The notes beneath the pieces are model-generated. The model saw only the letters and a program-made list of their open reading frames with translations. It was not told where the DNA came from and ran no database searches. The position numbers were made by a program, and so were the translations under genes. From Irpex lacteus (taxonomy: Eukaryota; Basidiomycota; Agaricomycetes; Polyporales; Irpicaceae): a stretch of DNA of 15,408 nucleotides. The stretch lies in assembly GCA_001986395.2 (NCBI GenBank), contig MQVO02000191.1, forward strand, positions 1 to 15,408. Reading direction: 5' to 3'. This document shows, piece by piece, positions 1-10,126 of this stretch (within the stretch, counting starts at the first letter, position 1; each line of letters starts with the position of its first letter).

Positions 1-1553
1 ATAACTTGTACAAGGAGTTCAAGAAGGCGCTGCAAGACTCTCGAAGACTCGTCGACAAGACAGGGCGTGTCACGCCCGAGAACGAGGAGACCTATAATTC
101 TTTGATCGCACGCATCGAGTCGATAAAGAAGGAATGCTTGGGAAAGTCGTATGCTCGCCCTGATTTCACGAACGTGAGCTCGGCCCTGATCGAGGAATGG
201 GACGTCAAATGGTTCACTCTGTTCGGCAATATCGAGAATCCGTTGGCACTTTGCATGACAAGAACTTGCTCGAGGCGCGACGGAATTACGCGAACGAGAT
301 CTACCTGAGGATGGTTGCGCAAGCAGGACGAGGAACGGATCTTGACGCCAAGCGGCTCTGGCAGGTGCGGGCGATGCGGGCAGCCATTCTTCTTGAGCCG
401 ACTGGGACGAACGGTGGAGCCTGGCCTATCCCAACTGCGAGCTCGATTGCGGGCCGCACACGCCATGCTCGACCGACATGACGAGGCGGTGATCGAGGTA
501 AGTGGCAGCTACTGGCGCGATTCATGCACGTCGTCGCGGAAAGAGTACTTCGCCGACAGAACTTCACGACTGCTGTCGGCAAAAGTCTGCTGAGCTTTCA
601 ACCGTGATGTCGTACGACACGAGTCATCTCGAGTCCATACATCACTTTCGCCGACGGCATTCGTGAATAGCTGTCGGGAAATCAACGGATGGTATCTCTG
701 ACCCGTATGTCAATTCGTGAAACATCGACTATTGACAACGCGATGTTTCACGAATTCGCCGATACTCTTTGCTCGGTGGCATCGGTATAATAATCTCACG
801 TTCACATTGTCTTCCAGCTCTCATGTGGTTCGCTCCTTTGGCTATATACTCGATGGACGGCGCGAGAGCTCTATCGTACAAGGATACATCGGTCATGATG
901 TTCTCATCGCTGAAGCATCCCGCTACCGGACTCGACATGTCCAAGTCCGACGCGGCGACGGAGGCTCTATTCGACGAGATCTGGGGCAGGCTGAAGATGT
1001 ACATCACCATCATTGAGCGGAATACAGGAGCAGGTGGCACTTACCAGCCAGTTGCTCGCTGGCTCAAACGCTCCGCCCTGAAGATAGCCTTCGCCGGAAA
1101 TGTTGTCGACTTCGACGGCAAGGAGGTCATCGACGTCGACGCAGCCCCGAACCAGTTGAAGCCACCTCTCCGACCGAAACTCCTTCAGCTGCAACCGGGA
1201 GAAAGGTAGGAAGAAGGCAGCTCCGAAGAAGAAGAAAGAGAAGGCCAAGTCGGCCGCCGCTTTGAAGAAGGTCGGGCCAGAGTCAATTGTCCCTGGTGAT
1301 CGTGCAGACCTGTGGATTAAGGGTCTGGAGGAGAACGCGCGGATGGAGGTAATGGAGAAGGAGCGCAGAAAAACCGAGAAGCAGGCGGGGCGCAGGAAGA
1401 AGCCTGTCACGAAGAGTGCCGCAGCCCTCGCCGAGTCCGCCAAGGACTCGAAGCAATACTTCCAGCCGAAGTGGGGGCGCAATACGACGAACCTTGCGCT
1501 CTTCGCCCCTGTTCTCGACATCCTCGATACTCCGCTGACGTCTCAATACGCTA
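1..1553 (+). pseudogene. Frame-broken 5' coding segments of an orphan gene (partial, runs off the left edge)
   Basis: Protein-like, charged reading segments follow one another but change frame. One runs from position 3 to about 250, a second (other frame) to about 400, and a third to 497, where GAG is followed by a GTAAGT donor. A long intron-like stretch holds palindromes and ends at the pyrimidine-rich acceptor at 817 or the AG at 882. Coding then resumes (about 818-1140), shifts near 1140 and again near 1205, and continues to about 1550. At least five shifts are needed, and the 497/817 junction is also out of phase. The segment encoded by 1206-1470 is rich in Lys/Glu/Arg and probably coiled-coil; EVIDVDA near 1124-1143 resembles a SUMO-interacting motif. 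Each junction is a possible small indel, so this is either a decaying gene or local assembly error. I do not recognise the family. The beginning lies outside the window. Confidence 0.5.
553..785. repeat. Triple CCGAY-N17-RTCGG palindrome array with two intervening hairpins
   Basis: Three exact bipartite palindromes occur at 553-579, 651-677 and 759-785. Each has 5-bp half-sites separated by exactly 17 bases, and the first extends to GCCGAC/GTCGGC. Between the first two, GTGATGT (604-610) pairs with ACATCAC (639-645), with an inner GACACGAG/CTCGAGTC stem (616-623/628-635, one mismatch). Between the second and third lies a perfect 16-bp inverted repeat (712-727 and 741-756) with a 13-nt loop. 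The array lies in the long intron-like gap after the GTAAGT donor at 498. Confidence 0.85.
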
Positions 1554-4315
1554 ATGCTACTGTCGGCGAAGAATATGCTCAACGCGTGTCTCAAAGTAGC
1601 AACGCTGACAGGAGACAGCACTCTCATCCCGCACGAGCACGATCCCTTTTTGCACCTCATCATCCGTACGCCGCTTTTCTGGCACGATGTTCTGAGCCAC
1701 GGGTTCGGCGACCTAATCAAGTACTGGGTGTCTTGCGCGATTATGGAGACCACGGTTGTCCAGAACTATCGCGAGGGGTTCATCGCTAGCGACTCTGGTG
1801 GATATCTCAGAAGCTCTTTGGAGGACGCACTCAAGCCATTCCTCTTGCCCACGACTAGCTCGTTTCCTTGGCCCGACGGCTTTCGCAACAAGAAAAAGTT
1901 CGTTCGAATGCCGGAAACCGACACACCGCTTGCTGATCTCGAGATCGAATGCACGAAATATCGTCAACGTGCACACGAAGAGTTGGATCGGCTGCTTACC
2001 CGTGTTTCATCGTCTATCGTCACGACTCTCCCCCTTTCGTTCAACATCCTTCCTTCCTCGGCTTCCGATTCTGCTGTGACTACGCTGGAAGTGAAGACTG
2101 CAGTTCGCGCGCTGCATGCGGTAGGAGACAAGTCTTCCAGATGCTTGGCAATAACTGATTTGGTGATTTGGTGAATGTTAGGCTGCAAGCAACGTCATCG
2201 AGCAGACGGTCTTCATGTTTCAAAAGCAGGTAGTCAAGGCGTTGGCCCCACAGAAGGAGAAGAAAGCCGATCACGACGCCATCTTGGCGAAATACCCACA
2301 TCTGCGCTCGGACGTTTTCCAGCTGAAGTCTGTCGCCTTTGATGAGCGATTACTCCCTCGTCGTGTTCAGGACCCGTGTCCCGTCACTGGCGCACTCCCG
2401 TTCGCGTTCATGGGTGAACAGTATCGACAAGCGCGGGTCGCTGGGCGAATCAAGACTGAAACGACGGAGCCATCCATCCCCACGGCGACCACGGAGCAGG
2501 GTAAGAGAGCGTGTCATATAAATCCGTTCGTTGATTCTGAGTGTCTCATCCTTACAGCAGGTACACAGCCACCATCATCTGCAGCTCCTCCAGCGCCCAT
2601 TCGAAGGGACACCATTGTGCCTCCTAAACCCAACAAGAAGGGCAAGAAGGCCGCAGCAGAAGGTGTGGACGATGAGAGCAACGACATGACGGGCCAAGCG
2701 GCATCGAAAGGGCCTAAACCCCGACCTAAGCCCAAGAAGAAGGCAAATGCCGCGAGTGCGATTGAACGTCAAGGAGAAGGCGAACCCGCAGCGGATGTGC
2801 ACCTCATCAGGCGAAAGAGAAGCCACGCTGAGTCAGTTGCAAGCGACCGATCGTCCCACTCTCCTCAGCGAGGTGACGATGGTCGTGACGAGGCCGAGGA
2901 GAAGGCCTTGAAACGTCATCGCGGTGATACAGTGACACAGGCCTCAATTTCGTCGTCAACCTCACGAGTCCGCAATGATGTTCCGCCGCTGTCCCCACTC
3001 GCTTCAACTCATCCATCCCTCGACTCCGAGAGCATGCAAGATGACAGTGTCGATCAGGGTACCACATCTCACACCCATTCTGACAGTCTTGCCTCAGCCC
3101 TCAATATCACGTCGCTCGCCATCCACGGGGATCCCTTCCCAGATTCCTTCGTTTCCGCTGATGTTGATGTCGCCATGGACGAGATTCACTCCGAGGAGAT
3201 GACTGAAGCAATTCGACGAAGCCGTGACGTTGCCGCGGTTGAAGCGTCGATGCAGCGTGAACACATGTCGTCCGGCGCAGGAGGTAGCTCACAAGTCGCG
3301 GCCGAATCGAGGGCTGACGCGGGCTCGCCGCTCGTCGGTGGTGTGCTCGATAACGATGAGGACGTGGATATGGTGCAGCCTAATCCAACCACTGATCACG
3401 AGTCACCCCGCCTTTTCACCTCGCCAACTCCATCAGATCCTGCGGGACTACGGACCACGTCGCCAGATTCCTCCATCCGAGATGCAGCGGATGAAGACGA
3501 GGGTAATTCATCGTCGTCCGGTGAGTCGAGTTCGAGCGCTCTGTCGAGTCCATCGACCTTGTCCAAAGATGTCAAGGTGAAGAAGCAAAGGACAGAAGGT
3601 GCGAGATCATTTCATATCTTTTCTTCCAAGCGTTCGTTTCGCCGCCAGCTTGACGCATAAGTCATCGGCGAATTGGCTGAATTCGCTGTCACCGAAATGG
3701 TGGTACCCGGCATCTTCAATGGTGGTACCAGGCACCTTCGTACCATTTCCCGACAACATGCGTCATTTTATATCGGCGTTTTCGTGCTACGGCAACGAGA
3801 CCAATCGTGCTAATCTTGCACCTTGCATATGTTCGATTCAACCATCACGCGGCAATCCAGTGAGTGAACCGGCCTAACCCTGTTACGTCATCGAGCGCAC
3901 TAACGCGATCATACTTTGTCTGATAGCGTGCTCGTAACGAAATAAACACAAACGAACCGATCTGTCCAATCAGTTTCACCCCGGATAACGCGTCTGCAAT
4001 CGAAATCCTCGAAGTCACCCGCTCAACACTCCTCGTCGTCCCCGATGCCTCTCACTACCGCCACGGCTACGAGGAAGAAGCGTATGTAGTATTTGATGAT
4101 AATACATTACACCAATACTAACTGTGTGCTGCAATGATATTTCAGGAGGCTCCGTCAATAAGACCAAGGGAAAGTCAGGTAAATACTCTCGTCGCAGGGA
4201 TGAGCCGGACGACGATGCGATGCTTTCCTCGCCTTTTGGATCTTCTGACTCGATGTCTTACAGGAACGATCTGAGGATGAGCGACTCCAAACCGCTGGAT
4301 GTGGAGCAGTTTTAG
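1554..4315 (+). CDS. Orphan low-complexity, probably nuclear protein (spliced, 734 residues if it starts here)
   Basis: Proposed exons are 1554-2120, 2182-2500, 2558-3598, 3974-4081 and 4146-4315. They total 2205 bases in one frame, ending at TAG 4313-4315. Intron 2121-2181 has a CTGAT branch site; intron 4082-4145 has donor GTATGT and a perfect TACTAAC at 4116-4122. Intron 2501-2557 is in frame and could be retained. Intron 3599-3973 is long but joins the phases correctly. Residues 1-290 look globular, with a tryptophan/histidine patch (TPLFWHDVLSHGFGDLIKYW). Residues 290-640 are low-complexity, with basic clusters (KPNKKGKK, KPRPKPKKK, RRKRSH, LKRHRG) typical of nuclear localisation and serine/acid runs resembling CK2 sites. 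ATG 1554 is the first Met of the open segment; the true start is probably far upstream in the broken part, so this may be a truncated remnant. No domain or function is recognised. Confidence 0.6.
3642..3776. repeat. Palindrome pair (one degenerate) enclosing an 8-bp-stem hairpin
   Basis: The right palindrome at 3750-3776 is exact (CCGAC-N17-ATCGG). The left one at 3642-3668 is CCGCC-N17-ATCGG, one change from consensus with the spacing kept. Between them GAAATGGT (3694-3701) pairs perfectly with ACCATTTC (3742-3749). Confidence 0.75.
3697..3740. repeat. Imperfect 22-bp tandem repeat, two units
   Basis: Units 3697-3718 and 3719-3740 both begin ATGGTGGTACC and differ at three of 22 positions. 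They sit inside the hairpin of the palindrome element at 3642-3776. Confidence 0.85.
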
Positions 4316-4895
4316 GCGAACTACCGGTCTCCTTTCTATACGCCTATCCAATTCTTAAACGCCTCTCGAATCCTCCTCTGTCGCACCGCATTCGCTGCTT
4401 CTCACGCTCTCGCTCTCGTTCTCGATCCCTCGCTCCCCTCTCCGCGTTGAAGTCTCCATCTCCGGTCATCCTCCCAATACATTGCTCTCCCTCCCTGTCC
4501 CTTCTTCGATATCGTTCTTGCGCTCGCTGTATAAATTTTAGTATCGTTTTGTGTAATTCACAATGTATTTCTTCCGTTCCACTGCGTAACATCTCGTGGT
4601 TTTCCTACAGTCCATGGTGCGGTTCCGTTTACCGAACGCCGTGGATCTCGTTACATCCAGGGCCGAGCAGTATTTTCAAACAAACGTGGAAGTCTACGCT
4701 GTAGCCCATGAGTATTTCATGGCAACCGTTACTTTGCGACGTGTTTCATCCTCCGTAATCGGCCCATTTTGCGATGATAATTCAAATGCGCAACCATATT
4801 CAACCGCCAGCTCAAGGACATAAGGTGATGGTCTCATGTTGTTTGCTGGCTGACTGACTTTTCGTCTCGTTTACCGCACCCTCCCTCAACTGGAC
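4316..4895 (+). other. Intergenic spacer between the two orphan genes; promoter region of the large gene
   Basis: No supported gene is seen. Positions 4380-4445 are a CT-rich, microsatellite-like stretch. A TATA-like TATAAATTTT lies near 4530, about 360 bp from the next start codon, so its role is doubtful. Positions 4862-4890 are pyrimidine-rich, as is common just before fungal start codons. A degenerate palindrome lies at 4736-4762. Confidence 0.5.
4736..4762. repeat. Degenerate bipartite palindrome (GCGAC-N17-ATCGG)
   Basis: The spacing is exactly 17 and the right half-site intact, but the left half-site has one change. No partner is obvious within 200 bp. This could be chance. Confidence 0.35.
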
Positions 4896-7800
4896 ATGGA
4901 AAGAAATTTGAATCGTGGCGCAGTCGTGAGGTACGTGTGACCATGAAAACTTCGTGGCATTCGCAGCAGAGCTGACAAGGATTTTATTTGACTCTGTAGT
5001 GGACGTGTGCGTCAACCTAATGTCGAGGAAATTGATGACAACGGCGGAAATGTACCTCTCGATGAAGATGACGAGCTTGTCGATTTGGCAGAGGTTGTTG
5101 CACCACTTCGAAGCGACGCGCCTTTGAGTCAACGGCTCGTCAGTCTCGGTATTACTCAGGCCCTAATGGACCGTGACTTCGCCCAGGAAACGATGCGCAC
5201 TATGAACCCCACACGTGTCACCCTGTCTACTCTGCAGCAGACATATGAAACGGGCACTCCGGCACGTATCCCTCGCTCCTCTGCTATCCGCCTCTTGGAG
5301 AAACCTCAGCAAGTAACTATCGATCAACGATACACACGCCGCTATAACGATCCGTCACTTGCTTTCTCGTCGATCAAGTCACATGTCGACGCCCTAATGA
5401 TTGTCCCCAGCGACATCGGTCTCGACGCGGTACTCCCTGTTGAGCGTCCCAGCCAAAGCTTCAACCTGCAACTCTGCCTTCACAATCCCTCTCGTCCATT
5501 CACGGCCAAAAATGGGTACTTTGGATTCGAAACAACGCGTTCTCTAATGTGGATTGGCAAGTATCCGTGCGACGCTCTATGGTGTGGCCTCGCCCACGAA
5601 ATTCCAGGCGCCGCTCCGCTGCATACCCAGCCAGTTCGTGGACGTCCGAAGGATGCCACCGCCGACAATGACGTCATTTTCATGATCTTCATGTTCTTCG
5701 CGTACTCCCTCTCTGTCGCCGGCGTGGCAGATATACACATCTCTGGCGACCGTTACCCATTAGACATCAGTACGATCCAGGGAGTCAAAAACAACACAAA
5801 CATAATGTACGCTCTCATTACCACTCACCCGTGCATTTCACCGATGTCGCGAGACCCCGCGTATCGGCGAATCGAGCATTCCATTCCATTCCAATCCTTT
5901 CATTTCGCCGACGGCTTGGACAGATTTCTGTCGGCCGCTCGTCATCCAACTCGTTCTTTGCACATGTACTAATTCAGCGATCGCGTCACATAGGGAGAAT
6001 CATCGCAATGGCGTCACACTAGAGCTCAACTACGACCAGGCCCGTGCTTGGCATACTGCCATCCAAAGGACTTGGCACGAGTGGTTTGAACATTCTCCCG
6101 CGTCCTACCAGGAGTCTATAGGGACAAGACATCCCATCTTCTTCACTGTATCATATGGTCAGGATTGGTCCTTTTCCCATCTCCGACCCGGCGCAGACAA
6201 CCCCACAGCATGGTGTGGGGATCGTGACATGACCAAGATACGATTTGTTTCCGTTGCGCTGGCAACAGAGCTCAAGTACGTGTGCTCCGCATTCTATTTC
6301 GATTCTTACTAGATTGCTCATTCTCTCATAGCGCTCAGGAGCATCGTGGTTTTATGAATCGTACTCCTGACGAGATTCGGCGACGGCATCGAGGACAGGA
6401 GTTTTGGACGAGCTGGGATCCTGAACGCCGCGAGCCTGTCGACCTCGATACTTATCCCGTCCTCAATGACAATGACCCACCTACAGAGAATCTCGTGTAT
6501 ACAACTCGTGGCGTCAGGGTTATCCGTCGCACAGGCCAGCCAGTAGACGGCGACGAGTACTGTGGCATGCTCTTCAACCTGTCCACCCTCCCTGCACTGT
6601 TTGATCCGTCAATCAATAGCGCGGAACCAGTCAATCCAGCAGCAGCCGAAGCACCGAGTCAGTTCTACACGACTGCAGGACTGGACCTGTATCCTCAGGC
6701 TTTCCTAGGACACGTCGGGCACTATCAATCCAGTGAACATCCCACCTTCTTCCGGGCGGCCATTCGGAAGATTAACAGCGAGGTCGGCGACGATGAACTA
6801 ATAGACGATCCCGATCTTGGTCCAGTAATCGGTGGTAGCTGCCAGGGGTATAACTCCATCCTCCATCGAATCCGTTGGCGCGTGCACACACACGATGTCC
6901 AGCTCGCACAGCAAACTCAGTTTGCAGGCAGGATGTTCGCTTCCAACAGCGGTGAGAAGGCAAAGGGTGACAAAGTCAGCGAAACACTCCAGATACGGAA
7001 GCGTCCGTTCAGTCGTCTTGAATACAAGCTCAATACCCCAAATCTTAACAAGTCTTTGCGTCTCGAGAACGTGTACCACATCGACATAGCGGCCATTAGC
7101 GACGAGTATCGTAACTCAAGGTTAGTTTCATCTCCATGATCGTTTCAGTCTTGGTTCTCACGCTCATTCGATACAAAATCATAATAGTGGCATCTTTACG
7201 AATATCCTGGCCCCTCTTTGTGCGGCGTGGCTTCAACCACAGATATCGCAGGTGCTCAAACAGCATCTCGTAATCTTCAGACCTGAGGTACATTGCCCTA
7301 TGTCTTTTCCGATTCTTTGTGTTGCTGACAATTTGCCGAGCGTAGGCGTTTCCATCGCTATATTTGTGGACGTCCTATCCTTTGGCAAGTGCGCTGGAGG
7401 TGTTGTACGAACAATCAGCCCTTCTGCATCAACAGATGATGGCCCGCACCGAAATTGAAGGCCGACTCGATTACACTCTGTTGCACATGCAGCATTTCTT
7501 TCTTGTCGAAGCTACCGCAATGTTCGAACGCGTCGCCAATTTTGGCCAGACAGGAAATGCACGCGTAATGAACACAACTCTCATGGATCCATTCCTTCTG
7601 TCAGCCCCCGCTCGGAGGGGCACACTTCCGTTTCTTGGCCCGAATATCAAGTTCAACCAAACAACTGGACCACTGTCATTCCGCATCGACGTTGATCGGT
7701 GGCCGAGCTATCCAGGTACAATGGTCCCCATGACTTCGTCGCACGCCGCCTTCCTATTCCACTACGGCAAACCCTTTGCAGAAGTAAGCTCTTCCACGAT

Positions 7801-9731
7801 TTGCATATACCCCGACAGCACGTTTGCGAGCATATCGGCTGCGGGCCGTATTCGACGTGCATGACCGTATGTCGAATCGTGCCCAGAAGCCGATAGCGTT
7901 CGGTGCAGGCTGTCGGTCGTTTCATCTTTTCCCTGGCAACTACTAACATGGCCCGCAGACATATCGTGCATTGTTTCAGATGTTCAACGTATACAAGAAC
8001 TACGCGGCTTATCCCGGATACCCGTCTTACAAAGTCAATACGAACACCTTCCCGCTCATCGCGATGTTCGACACTGTCCTCCAACAGTACGCGTACGAAG
8101 TGGTCGACTTTGTCGAAGAGTCGGTCAAGCGCAAGATTCACGATGTCGTGAGGAGGAATAACAATCAGCAGACTGTGAGCACGAAGGCACGTCTCGCGGC
8201 TCTCAAGGCGTGGACAGAGCTTCCCCACCCCTTCGCAACGTCGAACGACTCACTCAGTCACCTCAGTCTTGCTATGAACAGCACTACTCAGTATGATGGT
8301 GTCCTGCCTGGCGCTGACCTTTACCCTCCACTCACGCTCAAAGAGTTTTCTCAATGCTCTCTCGTCCTCGCGCGATCCAAATACACTTCCACCGTCTTCG
8401 CCCCATTCTTTGCTCGATCAATCACGGCCAACTTGATGAGGGTCGCGTACACTCTCTCCCATGTTCAACTCGCAAGTGCTGAACCGTCCGCCCGCGATGA
8501 GCTAATCGAGGAAGCTATTACCTTGATTGTCGAGAATCTGAAGATTCATAATCTTCCTTGGTCACTTCCTCGCGCTCCGGGTGGTGGGCGACAACCACAA
8601 GGCACACAGAAGCCCACCATTGCTTGTTGGCGAACACTAGATTTCACCATCACCACCTCCGCCTCCATTGCACGCAACCTCATTCTTCGCTCCAACGATC
8701 CTCTCGCTATAACACGTCTCAACATCAAGGCCGCTTCAGTCGTCAGTCACAACGGTGAATGGAACATAGGCACTCTGGCTCTCAGTGACCTTCGTCGCTA
8801 CTCGCACAAGACCGTTAATCCAAGTGACTTTGTAATCCATCACGCAAGCATCGAGACCGACGCCTTCCAGAACCCCAATGGAGAACAATACTGGGTTTAC
8901 CGGCACTATCTCTGGGTTTTTGACACGTTCAAGTTTAGGAAGCCCGCACATCGTCTGCTCATGTATTGCGCTCGCATATGGGCTGCAACAGCACCCAACC
9001 TCGTTGGCAAGGCCCCCAAAGTCGAACCCGTGCTTGAAACGAGCGAGGAGATGATTCGGCACATACAGTCTTATCCACTGTACACCCCGAAACGAAAAGG
9101 GATTAAAGCAGCGCTGCCGCTCATTGTTCTGTGGACTGGCATGGCAATGGGCATGCTTCATAATGACTCCCCCCTGGGTAAGCATCTCAGCGACGAAGAC
9201 ACTCGCGGCTCTTTCGGACCCGTTTGGACGGAGAAGCACGGTAAGCACTTGCCCAATAATAATCAAGTTAATGCGCGACTCATACCGGCTGAAACTGTCT
9301 CTTTCTTTGCTCGCTTAGGTCACAAGGAAATTCAGGGAGTTGCATTTGTACGCATGGGCGTTGCGTGGACGAAGAAAATCTTACGCAGCTCGGAGAAGCC
9401 GAATGATCTGTGGGGGATGCATGACTGGGGCACGCTCACTGCCAAGTGTGCAACCTTCGAGGCAACAATGCAGCGCGACAAACAAAGCGGGACTTACTAC
9501 GCCATCTTTCAACTTTGTGGACCCGTCATCGCTCGCAAGCTCATCGACAACGGCACGCTCCCAGCTCCTTCGTCACCCCCGACTGCCGGACTCATCGTCG
9601 CCCCGTCGGTCAAGCGCACTTCCGCATCACGCAGCCATAGCGATGACGAGGCTGATAATTATCTACATGTCCCGTCCAAGCGTTCCCGCGGACCTGTTGG
9701 CACGGATGTGATCGATCTTGACGACGTTTGA
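4896..9731 (+). CDS. Large orphan protein, eight exons, 1381 residues
   Basis: Exons are 4896-4930, 5000-5806, 5994-6275, 6332-7120, 7188-7287, 7346-7783, 7959-9240 and 9319-9731. They sum to 4146 bases without an internal stop, ending in TGA 9729-9731. ATG 4896 has a purine at -3 and G at +4. Introns have good donors (GTACGT, GTACGC, GTTAGT, GTACAT, GTAAGC) and branch sites CTGAC (4972, 7325), TACTAAT (about 5968) and TACTAAC (7941-7947). The last intron (9241-9318) is in frame and could be retained. Residues about 19-45 are acidic. There are hydrophobic stretches at about 236-256 (VIFMIFMFFAYSLSVAGVA) and 1203-1220, which could be buried helices or membrane segments. The tail has a basic PSKRSRG (1363-1369) and ends VIDLDDV (1375-1381), resembling a nuclear localisation signal and a SUMO-interacting motif. 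No catalytic motif or known family is recognised. The intact frame over 1381 codons argues for selection. Confidence 0.82.
5807..5993 (+). other. Long intron (187 bp) of the large gene, containing two palindromes
   Basis: Donor GTACGC at 5807 leaves AT, and the acceptor CATAG at 5993 supplies G, giving ATG then GAG AAT CAT in frame. The branch site is TACTAAT. The reading frame happens to stay open from 5807 to 5957, so a donor at 5930 (GTCGGC) is also in phase. That weaker donor would fall inside a palindrome half-site, so I prefer 5807. Confidence 0.65.
5841..5934. repeat. Pair of CCGAY-N17-RTCGG palindromes inside an intron
   Basis: Exact copies lie at 5841-5867 (CCGAT/ATCGG) and 5908-5934 (CCGAC/GTCGG). 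The 40-bp interval holds a short ATTCC triplication and no clear central hairpin. Outer sequence TTTC..CGCCGAC at the second copy matches the extended consensus TTTCGCCGAY. Confidence 0.85.
7784..7958 (+). other. Long intron (175 bp) of the large gene, containing two palindromes
   Basis: Donor GTAAGC at 7784, perfect branch site TACTAAC at 7941-7947 and acceptor CGCAG at 7958 join phase-0 codons GAA and ACA. The other ordinary introns of this gene are 56-78 bp, so about 110 bp is extra. Confidence 0.8.
7812..7916. repeat. Pair of CCGAY-N17-RTCGG palindromes enclosing a hairpin, inside an intron
   Basis: Exact copies lie at 7812-7838 (CCGAC/ATCGG) and 7890-7916 (CCGAT/GTCGG). Between them ATTCGAC (7850-7856) pairs with GTCGAAT (7871-7877), extended by GGGC (7843-7846) with GCCC (7881-7884) around a 3-nt internal loop. 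Confidence 0.88.
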
Positions 9732-9866
9732 TAACTTTTGACACCGCCTGTACGCAGATCGATCGTTTTAGTATAGTTGCTTTACGCACACCAGTTATAC
9801 AGACAGATCTCACTGCATGCCTTAATAGATCGCCACTATACGTCACCCAAGTTTAATACAAAAACG

Positions 9867-10126
9867 CCGACGCCATTATCGTTTTGGCATCGGCGAAACT
9901 GCAGTAGCGCACGTATGCAAAACATACCGACAACCTTACCTTTCCTCATCTTCTTGATTTCAAACATTCACAATCGTAGGTTTAATCCATACGGCATGTG
10001 CGAATAATGTTTTCGACGAGGCGTCAGCGTTTTATGATTTAAATTTATTGAATGTCCTCGTATCAGCATGCATTGATCTCCCTCGTTTCGTGTTGTTCAC
10101 CGATAGATTTGACGGAAAACCATCGG
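9867..10126. repeat. Palindrome pair downstream of the large gene
   Basis: Exact copies lie at 9867-9893 (CCGAC/ATCGG, extended to CGCCGAC and ATCGGCG) and 10100-10126 (CCGAT/ATCGG). The spacing between the copies (233 bp) is the largest seen in this class. A weak CGCAC/GTGCG pairing (9908-9912 with 9998-10002) lies between them. The first copy is 135 bp after the stop codon. Confidence 0.8.

Larger units (their letters stand above)
3599..3973 (+). other. Long intron (about 375 bp) carrying a palindrome element
   Basis: The donor GTGCGA at 3599 leaves one codon base (g), and the acceptor AATCAG at 3973 supplies tt, so the frame continues as V-S-P-R. It is about six times longer than neighbouring introns and contains the palindrome pair at 3642-3776. 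An alternative acceptor at 3661 would open a short in-frame exon reaching a stop at 3811-3813; I consider that less likely. Confidence 0.5.

Noticed and set aside
553..785. CRISPR array or regular clustered repeat
   Set aside because: Palindrome-to-palindrome distances vary from 65 to 233 bp, the repeat core itself has a variable middle, and the setting is a eukaryotic intron.
4179..4263. Extra intron in the last exon of the first gene (GTAAAT...TTACAG with CTGAC)
   Set aside because: Splicing it would bring in a TGA three codons later. It may be an alternative end, but the unspliced frame is simpler.
7819..7865. A 47-48-base mini-exon inside the 175-bp intron, ended by GTATGT
   Set aside because: It would require a 35-bp upstream intron, shorter than is usual, and it lies across a palindrome element.
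8736..9266. 176-codon open frame on the minus strand
   Set aside because: It is the antisense shadow of exon 7 of the large gene, with no start context or splice support.
553..10126. Binding sites of a Zn2Cys6 transcription factor (everted CCG/CGG half-sites)
   Set aside because: Not excluded, but location inside introns and pairing around hairpins fit an insertion element better than promoter sites.
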